A DNA stretch of 34,983 nt from Deltaproteobacteria bacterium (GCA_016874915.1 VGSW01000020.1:1-34983), one strand, 5' to 3'. Positions 16,564-24,654 are shown, counted from the first letter of the stretch. A program made the numbers and translations. Notes: generated by a model not told the origin, from the letters alone.

Positions 16564-18219
16564 TTACAGCGTCAAGATCAAAGGCAGGATCATGGGACGG
16601 CGTTCCAGGGCCTTGAAAAACAGCTTGCGCAGGGCCTTGCTCACCTGGGCTTGAATCTCCAGCCAGTCTTCCGTGGGTTCGCTCAAGGCCCGCTCCACAA
16701 TGTCCCGGAAGATGTGCCGAGCCTGCTCCAGGAGGGGGGCCTGCTCTTCCTCCAGGGTGAAGCCCCGGGTGAGGAGGTCCAGGTCGCTGACGATCTTCCG
16801 GGCTCTGGGGTCCACCGCGGCCAGGGCGATGACCAGGCCGTCCGCGGCCAGGTGGCGGCGGTCCCGGAGCACGATGCGGCTCACATCCCCCACCCCTTTG
16901 CCGTCCACAAAGACCCGGCCCACTTCCACCTGGCCGGCCAGGCGGGCCCCCTGGGAGTCAAACCTGACCTGGCAGCCGTTTTGGGCCAGAAGCAGGCGGT
17001 CTTCGGGGATGCCCACTTCCCGGGCCAGGCGGGCGTGGCGGATGAGATGGCGCATTTCCCCGTGGATGGGAATGAAGTACCGGGGCCGGGTGAGGGAGAG
17101 GAGGAGCTTTAGCTCTTCCTGGGAGGCGTGGCCGGAGACATGAATGTCCGCCACCTCCTGGTACACCACCTCCGCGCCCAGGCGGTAGAGATTGTTGATT
17201 ACCGTGGTGATGGCCCGTTCGTTGCCGGGAATGAACCGGGAGGACAGGATCACCAAATCGCCCTGGCGGATGCGGATCTGCTTGTGGGACTCCAGCGCGA
17301 TGCGGGCCAGGGCGCTGAGCGGCTCTCCCTGGCTGCCGGTGGTGACGATGAGGGTTTCTTCGGGAAGGAGGCGCTCCAGGTCCCCCACGGTGATTTCCAT
17401 ATCCGGCGGCACCGCGAGATATCCCAGGTCTTTGGCCAGGCGGGTGTTGAGGACCATGGATTTGCCGTTGAACAGGATTTTCCGGCCGTAACGGGCGGCG
17501 ATGTTGACGATCTGTTGGAGCCGGGAGATGTGGGATGCGAATACCGCGATGATGACCCGGCCTGGGGCCTCCCGCACCAGATTTTCCAGGGTGACGCCGA
17601 TCTGGCGCTCACTCATGGTGTAACCGGGGCGCTCGGCGTTGGTGGAGTCGGACAGCAAAGCCAGCACCCCGGCTTCGCCGTAATGGGCGAAACGGTTCAA
17701 ATCCATGGCGCTGCCGGTCACCGGCGTCTGGTCGATCTTAAAATCCCCGGAATGGATGAAGACTCCCTGGGGCGTCTTTAGGGCGAACCCCACGCCGTCC
17801 ACGATGGAATGGCACACGCTGATGAATTCGAAAGTAAAGGGCCCCAGGTTTAGACGCTCTCCGGGGTGAATCTCCCGCAAATCGGCCTCTTCCAGCATGC
17901 CGTGCTCCCGGAGCTTCTCCCGGAGCAGCGCCAGGGTAAGGGGGGTGCCGTAAACCGGGACCGCGAACTCCTTAAGGAAAAAAGGCGCGGCCCCGATATG
18001 GTCTTCGTGGCCGTGAGTGAGAACCAGGGCCGCCACCTGGTCCCGGCGCTCCTGGAGGTAGGAAAAGTCGGGGATGACGATGTCAATCCCCAACATGTGG
18101 TCTTCGGGGAACATGAGACCCGCGTCCACCACCACCAAGGTGTCCGGGGTCTCAAAGGTCATCATATTGAGGCCGATCTCTCCCAGGCCTCCCAGAAAGG
18201 TGAGGTCTATCCAGTCCAT
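16564..18219 (-). CDS. rnj: ribonuclease J
   Basis: Cytoplasmic metallo-beta-lactamase/beta-CASP ribonuclease (551 residues) acting as an endonuclease and 5'-3' exonuclease in RNA maturation and decay. The start MDWIDLTFLGGLGEIGLNM, the zinc motif LTHGHEDHIG (67-76), FIHSGDFKID, LLSDSTNAERPG and the beta-CASP segment VIIAVFASHISRLQQIVNIA, with GHASQEEL and PIHGEMRHL later, are diagnostic. Length is normal. No ribosome binding site precedes the ATG: four CAGTTTT heptamers begin 5 bp upstream. The final 19 codons are duplicated at 13550-13609. Gene order places it downstream of the acyltransferase gene. Confidence 0.95.
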   Translation of the reverse strand: MDWIDLTFLGGLGEIGLNMMTFETPDTLVVVDAGLMFPEDHMLGIDIVIPDFSYLQERRDQVAALVLTHGHEDHIGAAPFFLKEFAVPVYGTPLTLALLREKLREHGMLEEADLREIHPGERLNLGPFTFEFISVCHSIVDGVGFALKTPQGVFIHSGDFKIDQTPVTGSAMDLNRFAHYGEAGVLALLSDSTNAERPGYTMSERQIGVTLENLVREAPGRVIIAVFASHISRLQQIVNIAARYGRKILFNGKSMVLNTRLAKDLGYLAVPPDMEITVGDLERLLPEETLIVTTGSQGEPLSALARIALESHKQIRIRQGDLVILSSRFIPGNERAITTVINNLYRLGAEVVYQEVADIHVSGHASQEELKLLLSLTRPRYFIPIHGEMRHLIRHARLAREVGIPEDRLLLAQNGCQVRFDSQGARLAGQVEVGRVFVDGKGVGDVSRIVLRDRRHLAADGLVIALAAVDPRARKIVSDLDLLTRGFTLEEEQAPLLEQARHIFRDIVERALSEPTEDWLEIQAQVSKALRKLFFKALERRPMILPLILTL

Positions 18220-18223
18220 ATTT

Positions 18224-18251
18224 CAGTTTTCAGTTTTCAGTTTTCAGTTTT
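18224..18251. repeat. heptamer repeat, CAGTTTT x4
   Basis: Four exact units starting 5 bp upstream of the rnj start codon. Confidence 0.9.
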
Positions 18252-18294
18252 TCGATTATTGCCTTTGCGCCGAAAAGAACAGAGCTTAGATTTA

Positions 18295-19098
18295 TCAATG
18301 CTCAAGGGTGATCGAACTCTCCCTCCCCCTGGAGGGAGGAGGGTTGTTGGAGCCCTCGCGACCATAAGGGAAATAGGGGTCATAATGGGCTTCCAACGCG
18401 GCGCGCACCGCGTTCATTAGTTCACCCTTTTTGTTAGCAAAATCTTTCGGATGAATGGGCGGAGAAATCACCACCTTCACCGGCCCGGGCCGAATCCGCA
18501 AGGTTCCCCGGGGTTGGATATACAGGGTGCCGCTGATGCTGACCGGCACGATAGGCTGTTCCGCTTTTACGGCGATGAAAAACACCCCTTTCTTAAAGGG
18601 CAGAAGTTCCGGGATGGGGGCCCGGGTGCCTTCCGGGAAGACGATGGTGGAAGTGCCGCCCCGGATCATCGCGGCGGCCTGATTGAGACTGCGGATGGCC
18701 TTCTGGAGGTCGGAACGGTCCACCGGTATGGAACCCATGCGACGGATGGCCTGGCCAAAAATGGGGATTTTGAACAGAGATTCTTTGGCTATCCAAACAA
18801 ATTTTCCCGGAAGTAAGGAAATGAGGACATAAATGTCGAAATTGCTTCGGTGGTTGGCCGCATAGACGTAAGACTGGCCCGGGCTGAGGCGCTCCAGGCC
18901 CTCCACCTGCACCGGGATGCGGCCCAGCCACAGCAGCAGCCGGCCCCATGCCCCGCTGATGCGTTGGGACAAATTACCGCTGGGGTCAATGAAGGTGCCC
19001 AAGAACGCCAGGGAGGCCATAAAAATGGTGATAAAAAAGAGCCCGAAGTGGAACCACAATCCCCAGGCCAGGGACAAAGGCCGCGGTTTAATAGACAT
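18295..19098 (-). CDS. 1-acyl-sn-glycerol-3-phosphate acyltransferase (PlsC-like)
   Basis: Inner-membrane acyltransferase of phospholipid synthesis, transferring an acyl chain to lysophosphatidic acid. The 267-residue protein has an N-terminal membrane segment (LWFHFGLFFITIFMASLAFL) and the four family blocks: NHRSNFD (82-88, the H-x4-D catalytic motif), the RMGSIPVDR block, FPEGTR (154-159) and IVPVSISGT. The C-terminal tail (REGSNNPPPSRGRESS) is low-complexity and may be repeat-derived. It lies upstream of rnj on the same strand and is divergent from engB. Confidence 0.88.
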   Translation of the reverse strand: MSIKPRPLSLAWGLWFHFGLFFITIFMASLAFLGTFIDPSGNLSQRISGAWGRLLLWLGRIPVQVEGLERLSPGQSYVYAANHRSNFDIYVLISLLPGKFVWIAKESLFKIPIFGQAIRRMGSIPVDRSDLQKAIRSLNQAAAMIRGGTSTIVFPEGTRAPIPELLPFKKGVFFIAVKAEQPIVPVSISGTLYIQPRGTLRIRPGPVKVVISPPIHPKDFANKKGELMNAVRAALEAHYDPYFPYGREGSNNPPPSRGRESSITLEH

Positions 19099-19141
19099 GG
19101 TTAATCATTACCTGGAAAAGGCCCGGTCGTCAACTTCGTAA

Positions 19142-19162
19142 CAGTAAGCAGTGAGCAGTTGG
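19142..19162. repeat. heptamer repeat, CAGTGAG type x3
   Basis: Units CAGTAAG, CAGTGAG and CAGTTGG in the divergent region between the acyltransferase gene and engB. The same type occurs at 31929-31948. Confidence 0.65.
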
Positions 19163-19248
19163 TGGTTTATTAGGTTTATCTGAACTTGGATCACTTTATC
19201 AATTATTATAGGTCCGTATCTTACCATCTTGATAATTCATTTTTTTAA

Positions 19249-19276
19249 CCGAAAACCGAAAACCGAAAACCGAAAA
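19249..19276. repeat. heptamer repeat, CCGAAAA x4
   Basis: Four exact units about 50 bp upstream of engB, followed at 19285-19314 by a dispersed TCTGCGTTCATCTGCGGTTA-type motif also found, in inverted arrangement, at 25241-25410. Confidence 0.85.
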
Positions 19277-19325
19277 CTCAATAATCTGTGTTCATCTGCG
19301 TTCATCTGCGGTTAAAATTGGTTTC

Positions 19326-19931
19326 ATGACCGTTCCCCAGATACAGTCGGCAGAATTTCTTCTCAGTGTCCACCGGACCGAGCAATTACCCCGGGGGGAC
19401 CTGCCGGAAGTGGCCTTTCTGGGCCGCTCCAACGTGGGAAAGTCTTCGCTCATCAACACCTTGCTGGGCCGGAAGAAACTGGTGCGCACCAGCTCCACCC
19501 CGGGCTGCACCCGGGGCTTAAATTTCTTCCTCATCAACGGACGCTGGCATTTTGTGGACCTGCCGGGATACGGCTATGCCAGGGCGCCGGCGGAAGTCAA
19601 GGCTGGGTGGGGACGTCTGATCATGGACTACCTGGAGACGCGGGAGGGCCTGGCCGCGGTGGTTTTCCTCCAGGACGGCCGCCGCGACCCCGGGCCGGAG
19701 GAGCTGTTTCTGTGGGAAAGGCTGAAGTCAAGGGGGCGGGCGGTGATCCCGGTGCTCACCAAGGCCGATAAATTAAAGAAAGGGGAACGGAGCCGCCGGC
19801 TTCAGGATGTCGCCGCGGCCCTGAGGCCCCACGGTCCGGAAGCACAGGAGTTTTTGTGGTTCTCCGCCGCCACCCGTGAAGGCCGGGCCAAACTGTGGGC
19901 CCGCCTGGTGGAATGCCTGGGCGGGGCATAA
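19326..19931 (+). CDS. engB: ribosome biogenesis GTP-binding protein EngB (YsxC)
   Basis: Essential GTPase of large ribosomal subunit assembly. The 201-residue protein has the normal length and all G motifs: GRSNVGKSSLIN (33-44), the switch segment TSSTPGCTRGLNF, DLPGYGYARAP (78-88), and the guanine-specificity motif TKADK near 145. No Shine-Dalgarno is visible before the ATG; the leader is made of the heptamer array and a dispersed repeat. It is divergent from the PlsC-like gene. Downstream lies the broken end of a prophage remnant whose terminase frame runs antisense into the end of engB. Confidence 0.95.
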   Translation: MTVPQIQSAEFLLSVHRTEQLPRGDLPEVAFLGRSNVGKSSLINTLLGRKKLVRTSSTPGCTRGLNFFLINGRWHFVDLPGYGYARAPAEVKAGWGRLIMDYLETREGLAAVVFLQDGRRDPGPEELFLWERLKSRGRAVIPVLTKADKLKKGERSRRLQDVAAALRPHGPEAQEFLWFSAATREGRAKLWARLVECLGGA

Positions 19932-20055
19932 CCCCCCTCGATATTATCCACGCCAATCCTGAATAAAAAGAATCTTCAGCATATCGACAGGATTTTAATG
20001 AATGGGACTTGCGTATAAATAGCAGGTAGCGGCAATTTCTCCACCTTGCTTGACC

Positions 20056-20706
20056 TTCAGTTACCGCCCTCACCGCCTGCCGGGACTCCTCGCTGACGTA
20101 GCGGTTCTCGCCGTACTTGATGAACCAGACCCTTTTGGTGATCAGTGGCAGCTCCGGGTCCACGTCCGGGGCCTCGATGAACCGCTTGTAGGTCCAGTGC
20201 TCTTCGTCCGCCGGGTTCATGCTCACCTGGACCCGGGGAATGGTCCCCCTTTGCCGGGCCGCCCGCACCAGGGCGGCATTGAAGACCTCTTCCTTCAGGC
20301 CGGCGTTCACCTTGTCCGCCATGGGCGCCGGCTCTTCCAGCCAGATCAGGGCGTATTCCGGGCCCTGGAGCTTGGACAGCGACCCCAGGTCGTCGATCCC
20401 GAACAGGTCGGCCTCCACCGGCGGGTCGCTCTTGATGGTGAGCTGCCGGAAGTCGTTCCTGAACCTGATGTAGCCTGGGTCGTCGATGAACACGTCCTGG
20501 ATGGACCGGGCGGTCGAGGTCTTGATGTTCTCGTGGGTGTCCCTGACGATCGCCGCCCGGATGGGCCGCCCGCAACGCGCCGCATGATACGGCATGGCCA
20601 CCACCGAGGCATGGGTCTTCCCCTCCCCCGTGTTGCCGACCAGCACGTTCACGGTGGCGTTGGAAAAGACGTATTCGGTCTGGGTTGGGCTCAGGTCGAA
20701 CTTCAC
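20056..20706 (-). pseudogene. phage terminase large subunit, C-terminally truncated
   Basis: The intact N-terminal ATPase domain of a terminase large subunit, the motor that packages DNA into procapsids: LSPTQTEYVFSNA, Walker A VGNTGEGKTHASV, Walker B ALIWLEEPA, and QVSMNPADEEHWTYKRF (coupling motif). Similarity fades after SRQAVRAVTEGQ at about 20058. The frame then runs on to 19756 through unrelated sequence, antisense to engB, and the nuclease domain is missing. GTG at 20706, preceded by GGGAG, is a plausible original start. A deletion or integration boundary next to engB probably removed the rest. The product is unlikely to be functional. Confidence 0.8.
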
Positions 20707-20770
20707 GCTGTCCCACTCCCAAATAAGCGGGCCGCGGTCAAGAACTTTTTTCGCTTGACAATTTCGGGCG

Positions 20771-20820
20771 CCATAAGCATTGTGCGCCAAAACTTATGGA
20801 TTCCCGGAGAGAACTTATGG
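20771..20820. promoter_or_regulatory. three copies of CTTATGG/CCATAAG in the divergent regulator promoter
   Basis: CCATAAG (20771-20777) is an inverted repeat of CTTATGG (20793-20799), with a direct copy at 20814-20820. The last copy contains the probable start codon of the AbrB-like gene. A TTGACA (-35-like) is at 20757-20762. The layout suggests an operator for one of the two regulators encoded next to it. Confidence 0.45.
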
Positions 20821-20996
20821 CGGAAAAAAATGCAAAAAGCCTCGAAACCATGATCCGGAAAGTGATCAAAATCAAGGGCGCTTGTTACTGCAACCTTCCC
20901 AAGCCCTTTGTGAAGGCCCACGACCTGGGCCAGGGCGATTCCCTGGTCGTCGTGCTGGACCCCAACAAGATGACCATCTATCCGGCGGGAAAATGA
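20817..20996 (+). CDS. AbrB/SpoVT-like DNA-binding protein
   Basis: A 59-residue protein with the swapped-hairpin AbrB pattern: VIKIKGACYCNLPKPFVKAHDL, then GQGDSLVVVLDPNKMTIYP. These proteins act as transition-state regulators or antitoxins by binding operator DNA. The start at 20817 has GGAGAG at good spacing; an in-frame ATG at 20796 lacks one. Its stop overlaps the start of the XRE-type gene (ATGA), so the pair is translationally coupled. The partner is a second regulator, not a recognisable toxin, which suggests phage or island control. Confidence 0.75.
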   Translation: MAEKNAKSLETMIRKVIKIKGACYCNLPKPFVKAHDLGQGDSLVVVLDPNKMTIYPAGK

Positions 20997-21448
20997 TGGG
21001 GCGGGAACTGGTAAAGGTTAAGGGATTTACCCGGGTGGTGAACGGCAAGGAGGTCGAAACCCGGCCTTACCTACGGGCCAAACAGCAGGTCGGGCCGGCG
21101 CCGCCCACCTACGATTTTTTCGATTGCCGGGCGCTGAGAAGGCTGCGGAAAGAATTGGGGCTGTCGCTCAAGGAGGCGGAGGCGGCCACCGGGGTGCCCT
21201 GGCAGACCATCAACCACTACGAACAGGGGCGGGATTTCAAGAAGAACAACCGGGGCCGGCACCCGCTGCTGCATCGCTTCCAGGCCGTTTGCTCCGGCTA
21301 CGGCCTCGACCCATTCCAGGTCTGCGAACTGCTGCGGCTCCAGCCGGTGCCCAAGGACCTGCTCCGGAAATTCAGAAGCGCCTGCCGGGAGGAGGGGGTG
21401 ACTCCCCTGCAGGCACTCCTGGATTTTATGAGGGTCTACTGTCGATAA
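20993..21448 (+). CDS. XRE-family helix-turn-helix protein
   Basis: A 151-residue protein. The N-terminal 45 residues (MMGRELVKVKGFTRVVNGKE and on) are unassigned. A Cro/C1-type helix-turn-helix follows: ALRRLRKELGLSLKEAEAATGVPWQTINHYEQGRDF. The C-terminal helical part is FQAVCSGYGLDPFQVCELL and on. It probably represses the divergent promoter region at 20.7-20.8 kb together with the AbrB-like protein. The ATG at 20993 overlaps the preceding stop. GC content matches the chromosome and terminase remnant and contrasts sharply with the AT-rich nuclease gene that follows. Confidence 0.75.
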   Translation: MMGRELVKVKGFTRVVNGKEVETRPYLRAKQQVGPAPPTYDFFDCRALRRLRKELGLSLKEAEAATGVPWQTINHYEQGRDFKKNNRGRHPLLHRFQAVCSGYGLDPFQVCELLRLQPVPKDLLRKFRSACREEGVTPLQALLDFMRVYCR

Positions 21449-21604
21449 AATTCAAAAGTTTGACAGGAGAAGCTTATGTAGTTTTGTAAACCTTGGCGAT
21501 TCGTGGTAAATTCTCTAATCATGAAAGCCACAGTTTTTTTCCAGCCGATGTGAAAAGCGAAATACGCCTTATGAATTGCGTTTAGAAATTAAGTTTATTA
21601 AGGA

Positions 21605-22549
21605 ATGGAAAGCAAAGGTATGTATTTATTAATATTATTATTAATAATAATTGTCATTTATCTTATATGGAAAGATGACAAGAAAAAGAAAAAAGATGAA
21701 TATGAATTAAAAATAATCAATGATCCTACTATAAATTTATTTAATCTTGAGAAGCATAAATTTTGGAAATTAAGCAATATATTTTTTGTTCCCAAGTTTA
21801 AAGATTTTGTCGTGCTATCAGATTTTAATAATAATGCCCACAACTTCAATTATGATAATGATTATTCAACTATCAGAAACAATTATTATATAATAGACAA
21901 ATACTTATTGTTTGAATTAATTTCTTACAAAAGGGCTTTCCAAAATATTGAAGAGAGAATTAAACTTGAATACATGTGTTGGTATACGGGCAAATCAATA
22001 AAATATAATGAAATTGAATATGATTATGATATCAAAGATGTAAGTGATGAGATAGATAATAATAAACGAGAGGGGAAGAAGTATAAAAAATGGCAGAATA
22101 TTAGGGAAGCAATAATAAAGAGAGATAACAGTATATGTGTACTATGTGGAGATGACTTAAGACATAGCGACATCCATATACATCACATAACTTATAGAAA
22201 AGATGGAGGCGATGATAATTATAATAACTTAGTAACTTTATGTGTAGAATGCCATGCTACATTACCAGATCATGACAAAGTCATTGAGTTCGCCTACAAA
22301 CTAAGTACATATTATAGCAGGATAAATCAAAACAAAAGAATCAAAGAAAATATTGGAAATAAAAATAAAAAATTACTTGATGAAATAGTGATAGATACAA
22401 TTAGCAGAAACCCATTAATAAATATATTGGGTAAAGATTTCTATAGCAAAATAATTTTGGATAAGAATTTGTTATCGGAAATTTTTTTCCGGGCTGACCC
22501 TTTATATCAAATTATGAAACTTACAAAGAATAAGAAGCTATCCGTCTGA
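21605..22549 (+). CDS. membrane-anchored HNH endonuclease
   Basis: A 314-residue protein encoded by very AT-rich DNA unlike its surroundings. Residues 6-22 (MYLLILLLIIIVIYLIW) form one membrane helix, followed by a Lys-rich stretch (DDKKKKKDEYE), so the body should face the cytoplasm. The HNH nuclease motif spans about 178-217: CVLCG, HIHHITYRKDGG, NNLVTLCVECH, with the four cysteines for structural zinc and the catalytic His pair. The centre (residues 35-150) is unassigned. Membrane anchoring of an HNH nuclease suggests attack on incoming phage or plasmid DNA at the envelope (inference). Start is ATG 21605 or 21620; neither has an ideal ribosome site. Confidence 0.8.
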   Translation: MESKGMYLLILLLIIIVIYLIWKDDKKKKKDEYELKIINDPTINLFNLEKHKFWKLSNIFFVPKFKDFVVLSDFNNNAHNFNYDNDYSTIRNNYYIIDKYLLFELISYKRAFQNIEERIKLEYMCWYTGKSIKYNEIEYDYDIKDVSDEIDNNKREGKKYKKWQNIREAIIKRDNSICVLCGDDLRHSDIHIHHITYRKDGGDDNYNNLVTLCVECHATLPDHDKVIEFAYKLSTYYSRINQNKRIKENIGNKNKKLLDEIVIDTISRNPLINILGKDFYSKIILDKNLLSEIFFRADPLYQIMKLTKNKKLSV

Positions 22550-22683
22550 TTAAGGACAGATTATGGATTGTGTACTTGCCGAGCTTTGTCAAGTTCTACG
22601 TAGTCTTCCTTGGTTTCTCAGTTCTAACCCAAGCCAGTTCTTTTCCTATGACAGGCTGACACTTCACCAAACCTTATAACAAT

Positions 22684-23733
22684 TTAAACCCTGAAAAATG
22701 AACAGGGCATATCAGGTGCTAAAAAAGCGAGGGGATTACTTGGGTTTAAAATATACTCTGGCATATCATCTACCAAAGCTTTTACACCATCTTCGGAAAG
22801 CTTGGGTATTGATGAGTTTAGGGAATTAGACAACCAAAAGATAAACTTATCTATAATTTCGATAATCTTATCTTTCCCAAGAACTGATGGAATTGTAACC
22901 CTTATCGAGTCTGATAAAATATCTGGAATCAAATAAACGCAATGTTTGTGTAATGAATAGGTGTCTTTAAAGTATCTTCGATAATCAAAACATTTTTGTT
23001 TTCTACTTAGAATAACAACATTGTATAAGAAACCTTGTTTGCCTTCGATTGGGAAATTTACACTATCTTCACTCCATTTACGACAAATAACCTCAATACT
23101 CACACTAAACCAAGCGTTAGGATCAGCTATGCCAACCATAGCCCATGTCTTATCGTCTATTTGTCGATATGGAAACGGGTTAAGATGAATGAATTTATGG
23201 ATAACAGGATCATCCGTAGGTGGAAGTACTGGAAATGTATTATTAAAACTCGTACAAAAATCCCAAAATCCTTTGTCTAAGTCTCGGAGCAATTGTAGTG
23301 TTCTTTGCAAATCATCAGTATGTCCGCGGCGAAAATGAGCAACTCTATTTCTAATTTGTTTTATTTCATCAAGCTTCGCATTCCATAACTCATTGGGAGG
23401 CAAATAATGCTGGAAGTAATGCCAAAATTCGTCTTTTTTTATTGTATTACATAAATCGCTAAATGTAGTATAACTAAGCAAATCAGTTTCAGGTGTTGGC
23501 ATGTGCGTAAGTCTATCATCAGCTTCGCGGTAATCCCTTTTTCCACTTGTAACAATATGTGTTTTCCATTCATCTCCATAAGCTGCACGAAATTCTACAT
23601 AGACCATCCGGCGCAGCCAAATTTCAAGTTGCCAAAGCCTAATATAAGTTTCTACCACGCGTTCCGGCAATTCTCCGACAGCATTTAAAGCTTCGATCAA
23701 CCTATTTGGAGTAAATTCATTAGGTTCGGACAT
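22684..23733 (-). CDS. Swt1-type HEPN domain protein (putative defence RNase)
   Basis: A 349-residue protein with an N-terminal HEPN-like helical domain: LIEALNAVGELPERVVETYIRLWQLE, then DEIKQIRNRVAHFRRG with the R-x4-H ribonuclease motif at R128-H133. Such Swt1/Abi-like HEPN proteins often cleave RNA in abortive-infection systems. The C-terminal half (IHLNPFPYRQIDDKTWAMVG and on, to about 349) is unassigned and may be a sensing part. The gene is lower in GC than its surroundings and convergent with the HNH gene. It lies between terminase remnants, consistent with defence cargo. The domain call is by motif only. Confidence 0.65.
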   Translation of the reverse strand: MSEPNEFTPNRLIEALNAVGELPERVVETYIRLWQLEIWLRRMVYVEFRAAYGDEWKTHIVTSGKRDYREADDRLTHMPTPETDLLSYTTFSDLCNTIKKDEFWHYFQHYLPPNELWNAKLDEIKQIRNRVAHFRRGHTDDLQRTLQLLRDLDKGFWDFCTSFNNTFPVLPPTDDPVIHKFIHLNPFPYRQIDDKTWAMVGIADPNAWFSVSIEVICRKWSEDSVNFPIEGKQGFLYNVVILSRKQKCFDYRRYFKDTYSLHKHCVYLIPDILSDSIRVTIPSVLGKDKIIEIIDKFIFWLSNSLNSSIPKLSEDGVKALVDDMPEYILNPSNPLAFLAPDMPCSFFRV

Positions 23734-24158
23734 AATCTTTGGAGAACCCTACACTAGAATTTAACATCCAAAAGTTTCCTCTTTAAAATCAGAATCGACC
23801 TTAAGAATGCATGATAGCACAAATTTATCCCATAAAGAATGTTAATTGGGTTATCCATTCTATCAATACTTTCAAGATATGTGACAATCTGGCAACAATA
23901 TAAAAAATGAAAATGTCTGAATCGGTCGATCTGATACGGGGGGAGGGAGTCCCGGTCCCGGGGTTTGGGTCCGGGACCCTTTCCTTTATATGGGCGCCGA
24001 AAGCGTTGAGGCTGGCTGGCTTGCCGGATGACCGTCCCGCCCCTCGCCGTGGTGCCGGCCAGGGCAGGGGCGGGCGTGTCAGGACTGGATGGAGGTCCTT
24101 TTAGTTCCGCTAATGACGATTCTCGGAACTAAAATCCACGAGATAGCAGGCGCTTGGC
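23734..24158. other. gene-poor stretch with two strong hairpins
   Basis: No convincing gene. AT-rich DNA to about 23930 switches abruptly to GC-rich DNA, marking the edge of the foreign segment. A hairpin at about 23954-23978 has arms GGTCCCGG / CCGGGACC. The inverted repeat at 24099-24134 is listed separately. Confidence 0.5.
24099..24134. repeat. perfect 11-bp inverted repeat near the small-terminase-like gene end
   Basis: Arms TTTTAGTTCCG (24099-24109) and CGGAACTAAAA (24124-24134) with a 14-base spacer. No T run follows on either strand, so a recombination or protein-binding site is as likely as a terminator. Confidence 0.6.
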
Positions 24159-24595
24159 CTACCTGACAATAGCGACAAGCCCCTTGGCGGGCGTGGCCTG
24201 GGTGGGCTGCCCCGGCCTGGGGGCGCCGGCCTGCCCCTGTGACCCTGGCTGGCCGGTCACCGGGTCCGGGCCGTCCACCGTGCGGGTGGGGTTGATGATG
24301 ATCTGAGCGCCCTGGCCCACGTCTCCCACCTCCCGCTGAATCCCCAGGATCTTCGAGGCTGCAATCCAAGCGTTCAGCCGGACGCTGGGCGGGATGGTCT
24401 TGTCCCGAGTCATGGCGAGTATCCCCCTGGCGACCTCCGCCTCCCCCAGCCCCACCTTCCGAAAGATTTCCCGATGGTCCGTCTGGGCTTCGAGCTTCAA
24501 AATAGCCCGCTTCGCCGCCAAAAGTAAGCCGCTCCTGGTCTTGGCCTTGAACCCGGCCCGACGAGCCGCCTCCTCTGAAAACAGGTTTTTATAAG
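24159..24595 (-). pseudogene. degraded phage gene, possible terminase small subunit
   Basis: The open frame encodes YKNLFSEEAARRAGFKAKT, SGLLLAAKRAILKLEA, IFRKVGLGEAEVARGILAMT, then IPPSVRLNAWIAASKILGI, followed by a Gly/Pro/Gln-rich tail. The helix pattern and the 'EEAARRAGFK ... RLNAWIAASKILGI' layout resemble small terminase subunits, which bind the packaging site. The only starts in the first part of the frame are TTG codons (24521). The upstream sequence holds an ATG in another frame (24650, MEKYQNLLM), so the N-terminus looks frameshifted or replaced. Same strand as the truncated large terminase 3.4 kb downstream. Assignment is tentative. Confidence 0.45.
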
Positions 24596-24654
24596 AATGC
24601 CATACAGCTTGCCATTATCTATAATCATTAACAGGTTCTGATATTTTTCCATAT

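Noticed and set aside
19756-20055. Extension of the terminase frame antisense into engB
   Set aside because: No terminase similarity beyond about 20058; the open frame is fortuitous over the conserved engB 3' end.
23907-24104. 65-codon plus-strand frame in the GC-rich patch
   Set aside because: Arg/Gly/Pro-rich, spans a hairpin, and shows no family features.
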